41,965 nt of DNA, taken from the NCBI GenBank assembly GCA_905214865.1, contig CAJMNO010000022.1, positions 1 to 41,965 on the forward strand, in the 5' to 3' direction. Source of the DNA: an uncultured bacterium (GTDB lineage Bacteria; Actinomycetota; Coriobacteriia; Coriobacteriales; Atopobiaceae). The position numbers and the translations under genes were made by a program. The notes beneath the pieces are model-generated. The model saw only the letters and a list, made by a program, of their open reading frames with translations. It was not told where the DNA came from and did not search any database. Each line of letters opens with the position of its first letter. Within the stretch, counting starts at the first letter, position 1. Shown one piece after another: positions 14,141 through 23,200 of this stretch.

Positions 14141-15682
14141 ATGGCGAACATGACCGACTACCTGCGGTGGCGCGGGGACCTCGCGATGGACGAGTTCCCC
14201 CTGAACGACGCGGACGCGCTCGTGCTGTCGTGCCTGAGCTACATCGACCTCACGGGGTTCGTTCCCGCCGAGCGCGCCGAGGACATCCCGTACACGACCC
14301 TGCGGGAGGCGTTGGCTGGTGGCCCGACGGTGACGGTGCGCGACGCCGTGGACGGGCTCCTCTCCCATGTGGGTGGAGACATCAGCGGCAGGCTCAGGAC
14401 CCTCGCCTCGCTCGACGCGGACTGGCTCAGGGCCCTGGGCGACTCCCGTCGCTTTGGCGGGCTCCTGCTGCACGACTACCGCGACGTCCTGGACGAGTCC
14501 CGGGCGCTGCAGTTTGCCGCCCTGCAGATAGACCTGCCCGACGGCGACAGCTTCGTCTCGCTCAGGGGGACCGACCTCACGATCGTGGGCTGGCGCGAGG
14601 ACTTCATGCTCAGCTTCACCCAGACGGAGTCCCAGACGCTGGCGAGGGAGTACATGGAACGCGCGGTGCGGAGGGCCTCCCGGCGCGGGCACCGGGTGCT
14701 CGTGGGCGGACACTCCAAGGGAGGAAACCTCGCGGCGTTTGGCGCGGCGAGCTGCCCGGAGCCCCTGCGCGACCGCATCGGGACGGTGTGGAGCTTCGAC
14801 GGACCGGGGATGGCGCACGAGGTCATGCCGCGCAGCGCCTACGAGGTGCTGGGGGAGAGGTACCGGCGCTTCGTGCCCGCCTACAGCGTCATCGGGATGC
14901 TGTTCGACCACCCCGAGGAGCCGCGCACCTACGTGAGGAGCACGGCGGACCGGATCAACCAGCACGACCCCATGAGCTGGGAGCTCACGCCCCAGGGCCT
15001 TGTGGACGCCGGGGAGCTGCAGAACGATGCCCGAATCATCGACGACGCGATCGAGCGCTGGTACAGCGACGTGCCGCTCGACGAGCGTGCCGTGTTCGTG
15101 AACGAGCTCTTCGACGTCCTGGGGGCGGGCGGTGCGACGAGCTTCGACGGGATGTACGACCCTGCGAGCGTGCAGAAGGTGCTCTCCGCCGCCGCCAACG
15201 CCAGCGATGCGAGCAAGGACATCGTGGCGAAGCTCGTGAGCTCGACCGTCTCGACCACCGTGGACGCGTACCGGAGCGCCGCGAGCGAGGCGATCGACAG
15301 CGCCCGGTCCGCGGCGGCGAGCGCGCTGGCGACGGCGGGGGAGAGCGTGGCGGAGCAGACCGCCGACCTGCTGAAGACGGTTGCGGGACGCATGTCGAGG
15401 CACGCCGGCGAGCGCGCCTCGCGAGTGGAGGCGGACCAGGCCGGCGAAGCCGACAGGCCTGAGGGGGCTCTCCAGGGGGCTCGCGACGGGGCCCTGGCCC
15501 CGAGGGGGCACGGCATCCTCGCGCGACGCGAGGCCACGGGCAGGATCGTGAGGGTTGAGCCGCCCGAGGGAGACGGCGGGGACGACGCGCCCCGCAATGC
15601 GGAAGGGAGCCAGGAGTCAGAGGACTCGATCGTGCTGGAGCGGGTGCTTCCGGACGGGAGCGTTCGCCGACCGTTTGAGTAG
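14141..15682 (+). CDS. DUF2974 (Mbeg1-like) alpha/beta hydrolase
   Basis: A 513-residue protein opening MANMTDYLRWRGDLAMDEFPLN, the typical start of the DUF2974/Mbeg1-like family. The nucleophile elbow is VGGHSKGGNLA (about residues 188-198). SFRGT-like LRGTDLTIVGWRED precedes it, as in lipase-like hydrolases. After about residue 340 there is an Ala/Ser-rich helical region and a charged low-complexity tail ending VLPDGSVRRPFE. ATG 14141 has GAGGGGAGAGG upstream and is chosen over earlier in-frame codons that lie inside the preceding gene. It lies 37 bp after the polymerase partner, so it may be the last gene of the SOS unit. The substrate is unknown. Confidence 0.85.
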   Translation: MANMTDYLRWRGDLAMDEFPLNDADALVLSCLSYIDLTGFVPAERAEDIPYTTLREALAGGPTVTVRDAVDGLLSHVGGDISGRLRTLASLDADWLRALGDSRRFGGLLLHDYRDVLDESRALQFAALQIDLPDGDSFVSLRGTDLTIVGWREDFMLSFTQTESQTLAREYMERAVRRASRRGHRVLVGGHSKGGNLAAFGAASCPEPLRDRIGTVWSFDGPGMAHEVMPRSAYEVLGERYRRFVPAYSVIGMLFDHPEEPRTYVRSTADRINQHDPMSWELTPQGLVDAGELQNDARIIDDAIERWYSDVPLDERAVFVNELFDVLGAGGATSFDGMYDPASVQKVLSAAANASDASKDIVAKLVSSTVSTTVDAYRSAASEAIDSARSAAASALATAGESVAEQTADLLKTVAGRMSRHAGERASRVEADQAGEADRPEGALQGARDGALAPRGHGILARREATGRIVRVEPPEGDGGDDAPRNAEGSQESEDSIVLERVLPDGSVRRPFE

Positions 15683-15876
15683 CGGCGCAGGCACCTCTCG
15701 CGCAGAGGAGGCCCCGCCGAGCGGCAACGCCGATTGCTTAAGCTGATGCAGGCACCTGTCGGGGCAGGGACCTCTCGTGCGCGGACAAGCCCGCGGCCAA
15801 CGGGATCGTGCCAGGCGGGGGACGATCGGGCCCCTCTCACGCGGGGGTGAAGCGTCGCGAGGCCGCTGGGGGCGGC

Positions 15877-16233
15877 CTAGTCGGCCAGCCCTCCCAGCAG
15901 CGAGGACACGATGCTGATGATGATCGCCCCCCAGAACGCGGCACCAAACCCCGAGAGGACGATGCCTGCGTTGAAGACGTTGAGCGCCAGGTAGCTTGCG
16001 AGTTCGAGCATGAGCGCGTTGAGGACGAGCGAGAACAGCCCCAGGGAGAGGATCGTGACCGGGAGGGAGAGGATGCGCATGATCGGCTTGATGGTGGAGT
16101 TGACGAGCGCGAGGGCGAGCGCCGCCATGATGGGACCCATGTACTCGCCGCCCACGACCTGGATGCCGGGGACGAAGGCGATTGCGAACATGATTGCGAT
16201 GGTTGTGACGAGCCAGCGTCCTACGAAGCGCAT
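15877..16233 (-). CDS. PF04020 membrane protein (phage-holin superfamily IV type)
   Basis: A 118-residue integral membrane protein with four hydrophobic segments (residues about 5-25, 30-50, 58-82, 88-112) and the conserved NSTIKPIMRILSLPVTILSLGLFSL-like core (NSTIKPI then LPVTILSLG). These proteins are called phage-holin family but are common chromosomal genes of unknown function (YvlD-like). It is divergent from yerC; a shared operator lies between them. The 194 bp beyond its 3' end (15683-15876) hold short hairpins and no gene. Confidence 0.88.
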   Translation of the reverse strand: MRFVGRWLVTTIAIMFAIAFVPGIQVVGGEYMGPIMAALALALVNSTIKPIMRILSLPVTILSLGLFSLVLNALMLELASYLALNVFNAGIVLSGFGAAFWGAIIISIVSSLLGGLAD

Positions 16234-16331
16234 GATTCCTCCCGTCGCCCGCGGGTGCGCGGGCCTCGTGTGATGGGACGATTCTACCCGAGGGTGTCGG
16301 AGGACATCCCAGTCTGTGCACGGGCCATGGA

Positions 16332-16357
16332 ACTTTATCGCACTAGTGCGCTAAAGT
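16332..16357. promoter_or_regulatory. 26-bp palindrome, probable YerC/TrpR-type operator
   Basis: ACTTTA-T-CGCACTAGTGCG-C-TAAAGT is symmetric at 12 of 13 paired positions, centred on CTAG. The core ACTAGT resembles the Trp-repressor operator core. It lies 48 bp upstream of a TrpR-fold gene and between divergent genes; TAAAGT at its right edge could serve as a -10 for yerC, and its left edge as one for the opposite gene. Confidence 0.7.
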
Positions 16358-16404
16358 AGACGCGTGGGAGAGGGCGGGAGCCCGGGACATCCAGGGAGGG
16401 GCGC

Positions 16405-16725
16405 ATGCCAGGCCAGTCCGACCGACAGAGGGAGCGGCTCGAGGTGGAGGAGGACCGACTCTTCCAGGCGCTGTGCACGCTTCGCACCCCCGAGGAGGCG
16501 CGCGCGTTCATGCTCGACGTGTGCAGCACGCGGGAGATCGAGGACCTGTCCCAGCGCCTTCAGGTCGCCACGCTGCTCCGCGGCGGCAGCTCGTACGTCG
16601 CGGTCTCGGAGTCCACGGGCGCCTCGTCCACTACGGTGAGCCGCGTCTCCAAGTGCCTCAACGGGCCCGCGGGCGGCTATCGGCTGGTGCTCTCGCGTCT
16701 GGACGGCCCGCGGGCGGAGGACTGA
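16405..16725 (+). CDS. yerC: TrpR-related repressor, YerC/YecD family
   Basis: A 106-residue DNA-binding protein of the TrpR superfamily. LFQALCTLRTPEEARAFMLDVCS is followed by TREIEDLSQRLQVATLL and the helix-turn-helix GSSYVAVSESTGASSTTVSRVSKCL, the signature of YerC/YecD. Family members lack a known ligand in most species. ATG 16405 follows GGGAGGGGCGC. The palindrome at 16332-16357 suggests autoregulation and perhaps control of the divergent membrane-protein gene. Length is normal for the family. Confidence 0.9.
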   Translation: MPGQSDRQRERLEVEEDRLFQALCTLRTPEEARAFMLDVCSTREIEDLSQRLQVATLLRGGSSYVAVSESTGASSTTVSRVSKCLNGPAGGYRLVLSRLDGPRAED

Positions 16726-16872
16726 GCCGGGACGGGGTCGCCGCTGCCTTGGGGTCCTGCGCGGGGGAGACGGGCGCTTCCCCCTCCCCGCGACCAGTCC
16801 ACACGGGCATGCCGCCAGGGGGTGTCGTTCCCGCCTGAGTTGCCGCGCCCTTCTCGCCCGCCCCAGGGCAGC

Positions 16873-16890
16873 CCCGCCGCGTCCGGCGGG
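16873..16890 (+). terminator. Hairpin after yerC
   Basis: CCCGCCG and CGGCGGG form a 7-bp stem with a 4-base loop, followed by TCCCCTTTGTG. An additional recurrent palindrome (GGGGGAGACGGGC near 16763, GCGCCCTTCTCGCCCG near 16850) lies just before. Confidence 0.6.
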
Positions 16891-16940
16891 TCCCCTTTGT
16901 GTCCGGGGCTCGCGCTACCATGTCGTGCGTAGGTTCACAC

Positions 16941-16963
16941 GTCCCCGCATGCCACGCGGGGAC
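16941..16963 (+). promoter_or_regulatory. Leader hairpin before addB, similar to the CRISPR repeat stem
   Basis: GTCCCCGC and GCGGGGAC form a perfect 8-bp stem with loop ATGCCAC, about 20 bp before the addB start. The CRISPR repeat stem is TCCCCGC-ATAC-GCGGGGA, so the stem is shared and the loop differs by an inserted GCC. A -10-like TACCAT lies at about 16916-16921, so the hairpin would be at the 5' end of the transcript. Confidence 0.45.
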
Positions 16964-16983
16964 CGCCGATTGCGGGGAGGATC

Positions 16984-19900
16984 ATGTCGCTCAGCATAGC
17001 CTGGACGGGGGAAGAGACGGTCGGGTGCCTCCGCACGCGGGAGGCGCTCCAGGAGGGGCTGCGCCACGGCGGCCGCGCGGTGCTGCTGGTCCCCGACTTC
17101 CGCCGTCAGGTCGACGTGAGCCGCTCGCTCGCCGATGCCGGGTTCCCCCTCCTGGGGGTGACGGTCTCCACCCCGGTCGCGTGGGTGGGGGAGCGCTGGG
17201 GGGTCTGGGGCGACGGCACGAGGGTGATCGACCGCACCACGCGCGTCGCCGCGATGCAGCGCACCCTCGCGCAGGCGGACCCGGATCGCCTGGGCGGCAT
17301 CGGCGCCAACCCCGGGACGGTTGACGCGCTCTGCTCGCTCGCGTCGCGCGCTCTCCCGTGGCTTCCCCTGGAGGACGGGGACCCCGCTCGCGACGGGGCG
17401 GGCCTCACGGGGGCCGAGTGCGCGGCCCTCTCCCTGGTGGGGGACTACGCCCGTGCCATCCACGCCATGGGGTTCGTGGAGGGCTCCGAGGCCATGGCAC
17501 GCGTTGCGGGCGTGATGGGGGAGCAGGGCGTGACGGTTCCACCCGTGTCGTTTGACGGCTTCAGGGCGTTCCCGAGGGGGCTGCGCGAGCTGGCGCTGGG
17601 GCTTGCCGCCGCGTGCGACGTCACCATCGCCGCGCACCTCCCGAACGAGTTTGCCGCGGAGGGGCTTCGGCACGACCTGGGCATGCTGGTCACCGCCGCA
17701 GAGGGCCGCGGCCTTGCCACCCAAGAGCTGGAGGGTGAGGGAGACGCGGGGTGCCGGGCGGTCGAGAGGCCCCGCGAGCTGGGCGAGGTCCTCTCGTCGC
17801 TCTATGGCGCCCGCGAGGGGAGGGCATCGGCCTCCGGCGCCGTCTCGCTCCTGCTGCCCGCCGGCCCCCTTGCGGAGGCGGAGTCCGTTGCCCGCAGCAT
17901 CCGCTTGCTCGTGGACGGGGGCTGCCGCAGCGTGGTCGTCGCCGCGTCGGATGAGGGGCGAGCCTGGAGGGAGCTTGCGCCCAAGCTGGTCGCCCGCGGC
18001 GTGAGCGTTCGCGCGCAGCTCTCCGCCCGCGTCCCGTCCACCGAGGCGGGAAGGGCCTTCCTGGAGTTCGCCGAGTCGGTCGCCGCGCTCTCCGACCTTG
18101 CGGAGGGCTGGCCGCCCGCGGAGGACGTGGAGGAGGGGACGCTCGTGCACCTGGGCGACATGTCCTGGTGGCCGCCGCGCGCGCTGAGCGACTTCCTCCG
18201 CTGCGAGGTCTCCCACGTCCCCACGGCGCGCGCCCTCTCGCTCGACCGTGTGTGGCGCGGCGACCGCCTGCTCACCCCGGGCGACGTGCTCGACACGCTC
18301 CTCAGCCCCCGCCGCACCAGCCCCGAGGTCGCCGGTGCCACGCGCGAGCTGCTCCGCGGCAGGCTGGGGTCCGCGGCGGCGAGGCTCCTCTCGCCCTATG
18401 CCTCGGGCCAGGTCGCTGGCGAGCTGGCGGACTACGTCACCGACGACGCGGGCGAGACGCGCGAGGAGCACGCTGCCGGGGAGGACGCCCTGGCGGGTTC
18501 GCTCGCCGCGGGTTCGCTCGCCGCCGTGATCGAGGTCGCGGGCGCGCTGAGGTCCCTGGGCGTCACGGCCGACCCTACGGCGGAGGGGCACGTCCCCCTC
18601 TTCCAGCTGGTCTCGCTCGCCCGGGACGCCCTGGGCGAGGCGAGCGTGGTGGCCCGCCCGCGCGTCGAGGCCCCCGGCGCGACCGCCGAGGCGACCATCC
18701 TCCCGTACCGGCTCGCCGCCTCCCTGGCTCCGGGCAGCGTGGACGCGGTGGTGCTCTGCGCGCAGACCTCCGTGGAGTCCCCGGTGGGCAACGGGGACGA
18801 CGTGGTCACCGCCATCCTCGACAGGCTGGGCGTGGAGCCGAAGGCCGACCCCATGCTCGCGGCGCGTGCGGACTTCGCCGCCCTCGTGGCGCTCCCGTCC
18901 CGCGCCCTGGTGGCGGAGCGCTGCTCGTTCGACCCCCTGGGGAGGGAGTGCTACCCCTCGGTCATGCTGACCGAGCTTCTCGCCTGCTACGGCGTGGACT
19001 CCGGCGGCGACCCCCGCGAGGCGGGGCTTGTCGTGGCGGAGCTGGGCGAGACGGACGCGGAGGCCAACGCCGCGCCCTCGGGGGAGCCCTCCGCGCGCCT
19101 GGGAGGGGAGGACCCCGCGCCGTCCGGCACGATAGGGGCCTCCAACAGGGCGCTCGTCGTGGTCCCGCCCGAGGGGAGGGCCGAGCTGCTTGACGGCCGT
19201 CCGCTCCTCTCCGCCTCGCAGATAGAGTCATACCTGGAGTGTCCCTACAAGTGGTTCAGCCTCAGGCGCCTGAGGCTGCAGGACTCAGACGCGGGCTTCT
19301 CGCCCATGGAGACGGGGACCTTCGCCCACCGGGTCATGGAGGTGACGCATCGCGAGCTCCTGCGCCAGGCGGTCGAGGCCTCCGACGCGCTGGGGGAGGG
19401 CTTTGACCCCGAGGAGACGCCCGCGGTGGCCATCCCCGGCTCGCGCCTCTCGGAGGGGGACGACCGGACGCGCGAGCTGGCGCGCCGGATCCTGTCGCAG
19501 ACCTTTGACGAGGAGCTGCGCCACCAGTCCATACGCGAGGGCAAGCGCTCGCGCTACCAGGCCTTCGTCCCGCACACGGCCAAGGACCGCGACCTGCTGC
19601 GCACGCTGAGGGACGACCTGCTCTCCGAGCTGGACTTTGAGGCAGGGCTGTTCCTGGGGTACGAGCCGCGCTACTTCGAGTGGAACTTCGGCGGGAGGGA
19701 CGACCTGGTGGAGTACGCGGGCGCCTACCTCACGGGCACCATTGACCGGGTGGACGTGGACCGTCACGGCCAGGCCGTGGTGATCGACTACAAGCACAAG
19801 TCCCCCACGGGCTTCACGCGGGAGTACGACGTGTCGCAGCCGGACGGGTCGTCCCTCTCCCTGCCGCGGCGCGTGCAGTCGCTGATCTACGGTCAGGTGG

Positions 19901-20244
19901 TGCGCCGCAGGCACCCGGACCTCAGGGTCACCGCGGCGGTGTACCTGGGTACCAGGGGGGACCACGCCATCGCGGGCGCGGTGAGCGCAAACGCCCTCCA
20001 GAACGTGCTGGGCGACCACGTCCCGCACAGGGAGGATGCGTGCAACGCCCTCACGGTGGACGACTCCGCCTCGTACGGGGTGGAGGGTGAGAGGGGCATG
20101 GACGCCTTCCTCGACGCCACCGAGGAGGCCATCCGCGAGAAGGTGGGCGAGCTTCTCGACGGCAACATCGAGGCGCGCCCCAAGGACGCGGAGGCGTGCT
20201 CGTACTGCCCGGTCATGAACTGCGACAGGAGGATCTCTCGATGA
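16984..20244 (+). CDS. addB: AddB-like helicase-nuclease subunit
   Basis: A 1086-residue partner of AddA in double-strand break resection and recombination. The N-terminus is a helicase-like region with degraded motifs (VLLVPDFRRQVDVSRSLAD). The C-terminal nuclease has GTIDRVDVDRHGQAVVIDYKHK, the D...DYK core of the PD-(D/E)XK/Cas4-like fold. An iron-sulfur cluster is indicated by Cys 753 (LECPYKWF) and Cys 1072, 1075 and 1080 (CSYCPVMNC); the last spacing is one residue shorter than in Bacillus AddB. ATG 16984 has GGGGAGG upstream. The addA start overlaps the stop by four bases. No LexA box precedes it. Confidence 0.92.
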   Translation: MSLSIAWTGEETVGCLRTREALQEGLRHGGRAVLLVPDFRRQVDVSRSLADAGFPLLGVTVSTPVAWVGERWGVWGDGTRVIDRTTRVAAMQRTLAQADPDRLGGIGANPGTVDALCSLASRALPWLPLEDGDPARDGAGLTGAECAALSLVGDYARAIHAMGFVEGSEAMARVAGVMGEQGVTVPPVSFDGFRAFPRGLRELALGLAAACDVTIAAHLPNEFAAEGLRHDLGMLVTAAEGRGLATQELEGEGDAGCRAVERPRELGEVLSSLYGAREGRASASGAVSLLLPAGPLAEAESVARSIRLLVDGGCRSVVVAASDEGRAWRELAPKLVARGVSVRAQLSARVPSTEAGRAFLEFAESVAALSDLAEGWPPAEDVEEGTLVHLGDMSWWPPRALSDFLRCEVSHVPTARALSLDRVWRGDRLLTPGDVLDTLLSPRRTSPEVAGATRELLRGRLGSAAARLLSPYASGQVAGELADYVTDDAGETREEHAAGEDALAGSLAAGSLAAVIEVAGALRSLGVTADPTAEGHVPLFQLVSLARDALGEASVVARPRVEAPGATAEATILPYRLAASLAPGSVDAVVLCAQTSVESPVGNGDDVVTAILDRLGVEPKADPMLAARADFAALVALPSRALVAERCSFDPLGRECYPSVMLTELLACYGVDSGGDPREAGLVVAELGETDAEANAAPSGEPSARLGGEDPAPSGTIGASNRALVVVPPEGRAELLDGRPLLSASQIESYLECPYKWFSLRRLRLQDSDAGFSPMETGTFAHRVMEVTHRELLRQAVEASDALGEGFDPEETPAVAIPGSRLSEGDDRTRELARRILSQTFDEELRHQSIREGKRSRYQAFVPHTAKDRDLLRTLRDDLLSELDFEAGLFLGYEPRYFEWNFGGRDDLVEYAGAYLTGTIDRVDVDRHGQAVVIDYKHKSPTGFTREYDVSQPDGSSLSLPRRVQSLIYGQVVRRRHPDLRVTAAVYLGTRGDHAIAGAVSANALQNVLGDHVPHREDACNALTVDDSASYGVEGERGMDAFLDATEEAIREKVGELLDGNIEARPKDAEACSYCPVMNCDRRISR

Positions 20245-23200
20245 GCGGCATAGACCTCTCCACCCTCAACGACAGGCAGCTGGGCATCGTGAGGACGCTG
20301 GACTGCCCCGTGTTCGTGGAGGCTGGCGCTGGCTCGGGCAAGACCTTCACCCTCACGCGCCGCATCGCCTGGGCGCTCTCGCCGGGCTCGGGCGAGGACG
20401 GCGCACCGTTCTTGGACGACCTCTCGCAGGTGCTCGTGATCACCTTCACCAACGCTGCCGCGCGCGAGATCAAGGAGCGCGTGCGCTCGACCCTGCGCTC
20501 CGCGGGCATGGGCGAGGCGGCGCTGCAGGTGGACTCCGCCTGGATAAGCACCATCCACGGCATGTGCTCGCGCATCCTGAGGAGGCACGCGCTCGACCTG
20601 GGGCTTGACCCGCGCTTTCGCGTGGCGTCGGGCAACGAGGCCAAGGCGCTCATGGACCAGGCGCTTGAGGAGGTGGTGGGCTCCGCCGTCCGGCAGGGGG
20701 GAGACCCGCTCCTCGCGGCCGCGCTCGACGAGTACGGCCTGGGGGGGACGGCCGCCGGAACGCCCAACGGCGTGGTGGGGATCGTCTCGGCCCTCATGGA
20801 CGCGGCGCACTCGGCACCCCGCGGGTTCGACTCGCTCGAGCTGGTGGGGCAGGATGACCTCGACGGCTGCATGGAGCGCCTCCAGGGGGCGGTGAGCGCG
20901 CTCGGGGCGCAGCACGGCGTGACGGCGAAGGCACTGGAGAAGATCGTTCCCTCCACGCGCGCGCTCGAGGGGTACGCGGCGCTGGCGCCCGGTGCGCGCG
21001 GCCCCGAGGCGGCGCTCGAGGCGTTGGCGGGCGTCAGCCTCCCTCGCAGCAGCAAGGCAATAGCGGAGCTGCTCCCCGACGCAAAGGAGGCGCTCGTGCT
21101 CGCCCGGGCGGAGGCGGAGCTCTCCCGGGTCCGGCCGCTCGCGGAGGGGCTCGTCTCCCTCGCCCGGCAGGTGGACGACCACTTCATGGAGCTCAAGCGC
21201 TCCCAGTCGCTGCTGGACAACGACGACCTGGTCGCCCTCGCGCTCGCCGCGGTGCGCGACGACCCGGCGGTCGCCGCGGACTACGCCGGACGCTTCCGGC
21301 TGGTGATGGTGGACGAGTTCCAGGACACCGACTCCAGGCAGCTGGAGCTCATCCGCCTGCTCTCGGGCGAGGGCGAGAGGCACCTGGCGACGGTGGGTGA
21401 CGCCCAGCAATCCATCTATGGCTTCCGCGGCGCCGACGTGGGGGTGTTCCGCGCCCGCGGCGAGGGCGTGCCCGAGCGGGACCGCATCAGGCTGGACGTC
21501 AACTACCGCAGCCACGCGGACGTGCTCTCGTTCGTGGACGCCACCTGCGGCGGTCCCGCGGGGGTGGTGAGGGGCTTCATGCACCTGGACGCCAACCCCG
21601 GCCGCAGGGACTCCTACCGCGCCCGCGACCTCCCGCGCATCGACGTGGAGCTGGTGGAGGGCGCCTACGGGGCCTCCCGGGCGAACGGCGCGGTCATGGC
21701 GGCCGCGATCGCGGACCGGCTGCGCGAGTGCGCTGACCACGGGGAGCGGCCGGGCGACATGGCGCTGCTCCTGGGCACCACGACCAACGCGGCGCTGTAC
21801 ATCGACGCGCTCCGCGCCCGCGGCATCGACTGCGTGGTCACGGGCGGCTCCACGTTCACGGCCACGCGCGAGGCGGGCGCCATGGCGGCGCTGCTGCACA
21901 CGCTCGCCAACCCGCACGACACGCAGTCGGGCCTGTTCCCACTGCTCACCTCCCCCATGTTCGAGCTGGACGCCAACGACTTCGTCCAGCTGGGCACCCG
22001 CAGGCAGAGGGCGCTCGACGCCCCCACCAAGAGGACGATCGACCGCGGGCTCGAGACCATGGACCTCTTTGGGCCCGAGCCCCCCTCCGCGCGCCTGCGC
22101 CTGGCGCGCGACGTGCTCATGCGCGCACGGCTGGCGATGCGGCGGATGCCCGTGGCGGACGTGTGCCTGCAGGTGGTGCGCGAGTCCGGGTGGCTCGCCC
22201 GCCTGGAGCGTCGGGGCGAGGACGGTCGCGCCGAGGAGGCCAACGTGCTCGCGGCGGTGCGCTACGTGCGCGACCTCACGTCCGAGCTGGGGCTGGGCCC
22301 GGCGCGCGCGGCCACGGAGTTCGACGTCTGGCTCCAGACCGCGAAGGTGCCCCCGGCGACCCTTCTTGGCGGCGAGCTGCGCAGCGTGCGGATCATGACG
22401 ATACATGCCTCGAAGGGACTGGAGTTCCCCGTCGTCGCCGTGGCGGAGTGCTGGTCGAGGATGCCGGACCGGGGCCCGGTGGCCTCCTCCCGCCTCCCGG
22501 GCGGCGGGGTGGGCGTGTGCCTCAAGCCCAAGGGCTCGGTGCCCGTGGGCGACATCCCGGTGGAGGAGAGGCCCGAGTCGCTCTCCGAGTGGCTCGGCTG
22601 GCTCTCTGACCAGTCGGCGGACGCCGCGGCGGGGGAGAAGGCCCGTCTCCTCTACGTCGCGCTCACGCGCGCCCGTGAGGCGCTCGTGCTGGGATTGGGG
22701 GTCACGGTCTCCAAGGGCTCCGTGGGGCCCGAGCTGGCGACGGGCGTGCTGGGCGCGCTCGATTATGGGGCGGGCGGGCCGGGAGGGCTCCCGTCCCCCG
22801 GCGTGCACGCCCTGGACTACGGCGGCTCCGAGCCCGCGCGCCTGCGCTGCGTCGCGACCAAGGTGGAGGGCAGGGGCCCCGAGCGCATCGTGAGCGTGGA
22901 CTCCGCCGGCACGCTGGTGGACGGGCCCCTCCCCGCCGAGCCGGATGACCTGTTCCGGTCGCTTGCCCGCGAGGGGGAGGTCGTCCCCTCCGATGGCGGG
23001 GAGGGGGCGGGCGAGACCTTCGGGCTCTACCGGGTCGAGGCCGACCCCACCGTGGGCAGGTCGCAGACTTGGTCCGCGCGCGAGGGGGTCTTCAGCTACT
23101 CGTCCGCCCACGCGCAGATGACGGGCGCGATGGATTCGGCCGACGCCTCTGCCGCCGTACCCCCCGTGACCCCGACGGCGGGGCCCGCCGAGCGCGCCTC

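Noticed and set aside
15877..16233. Prophage evidence from the holin-family protein
   Set aside because: PF04020 proteins are common chromosomal membrane proteins; no other phage genes are nearby.
16900..16983. LexA box before addB
   Set aside because: No GAAC-N4-GTTC match is present upstream of addB.
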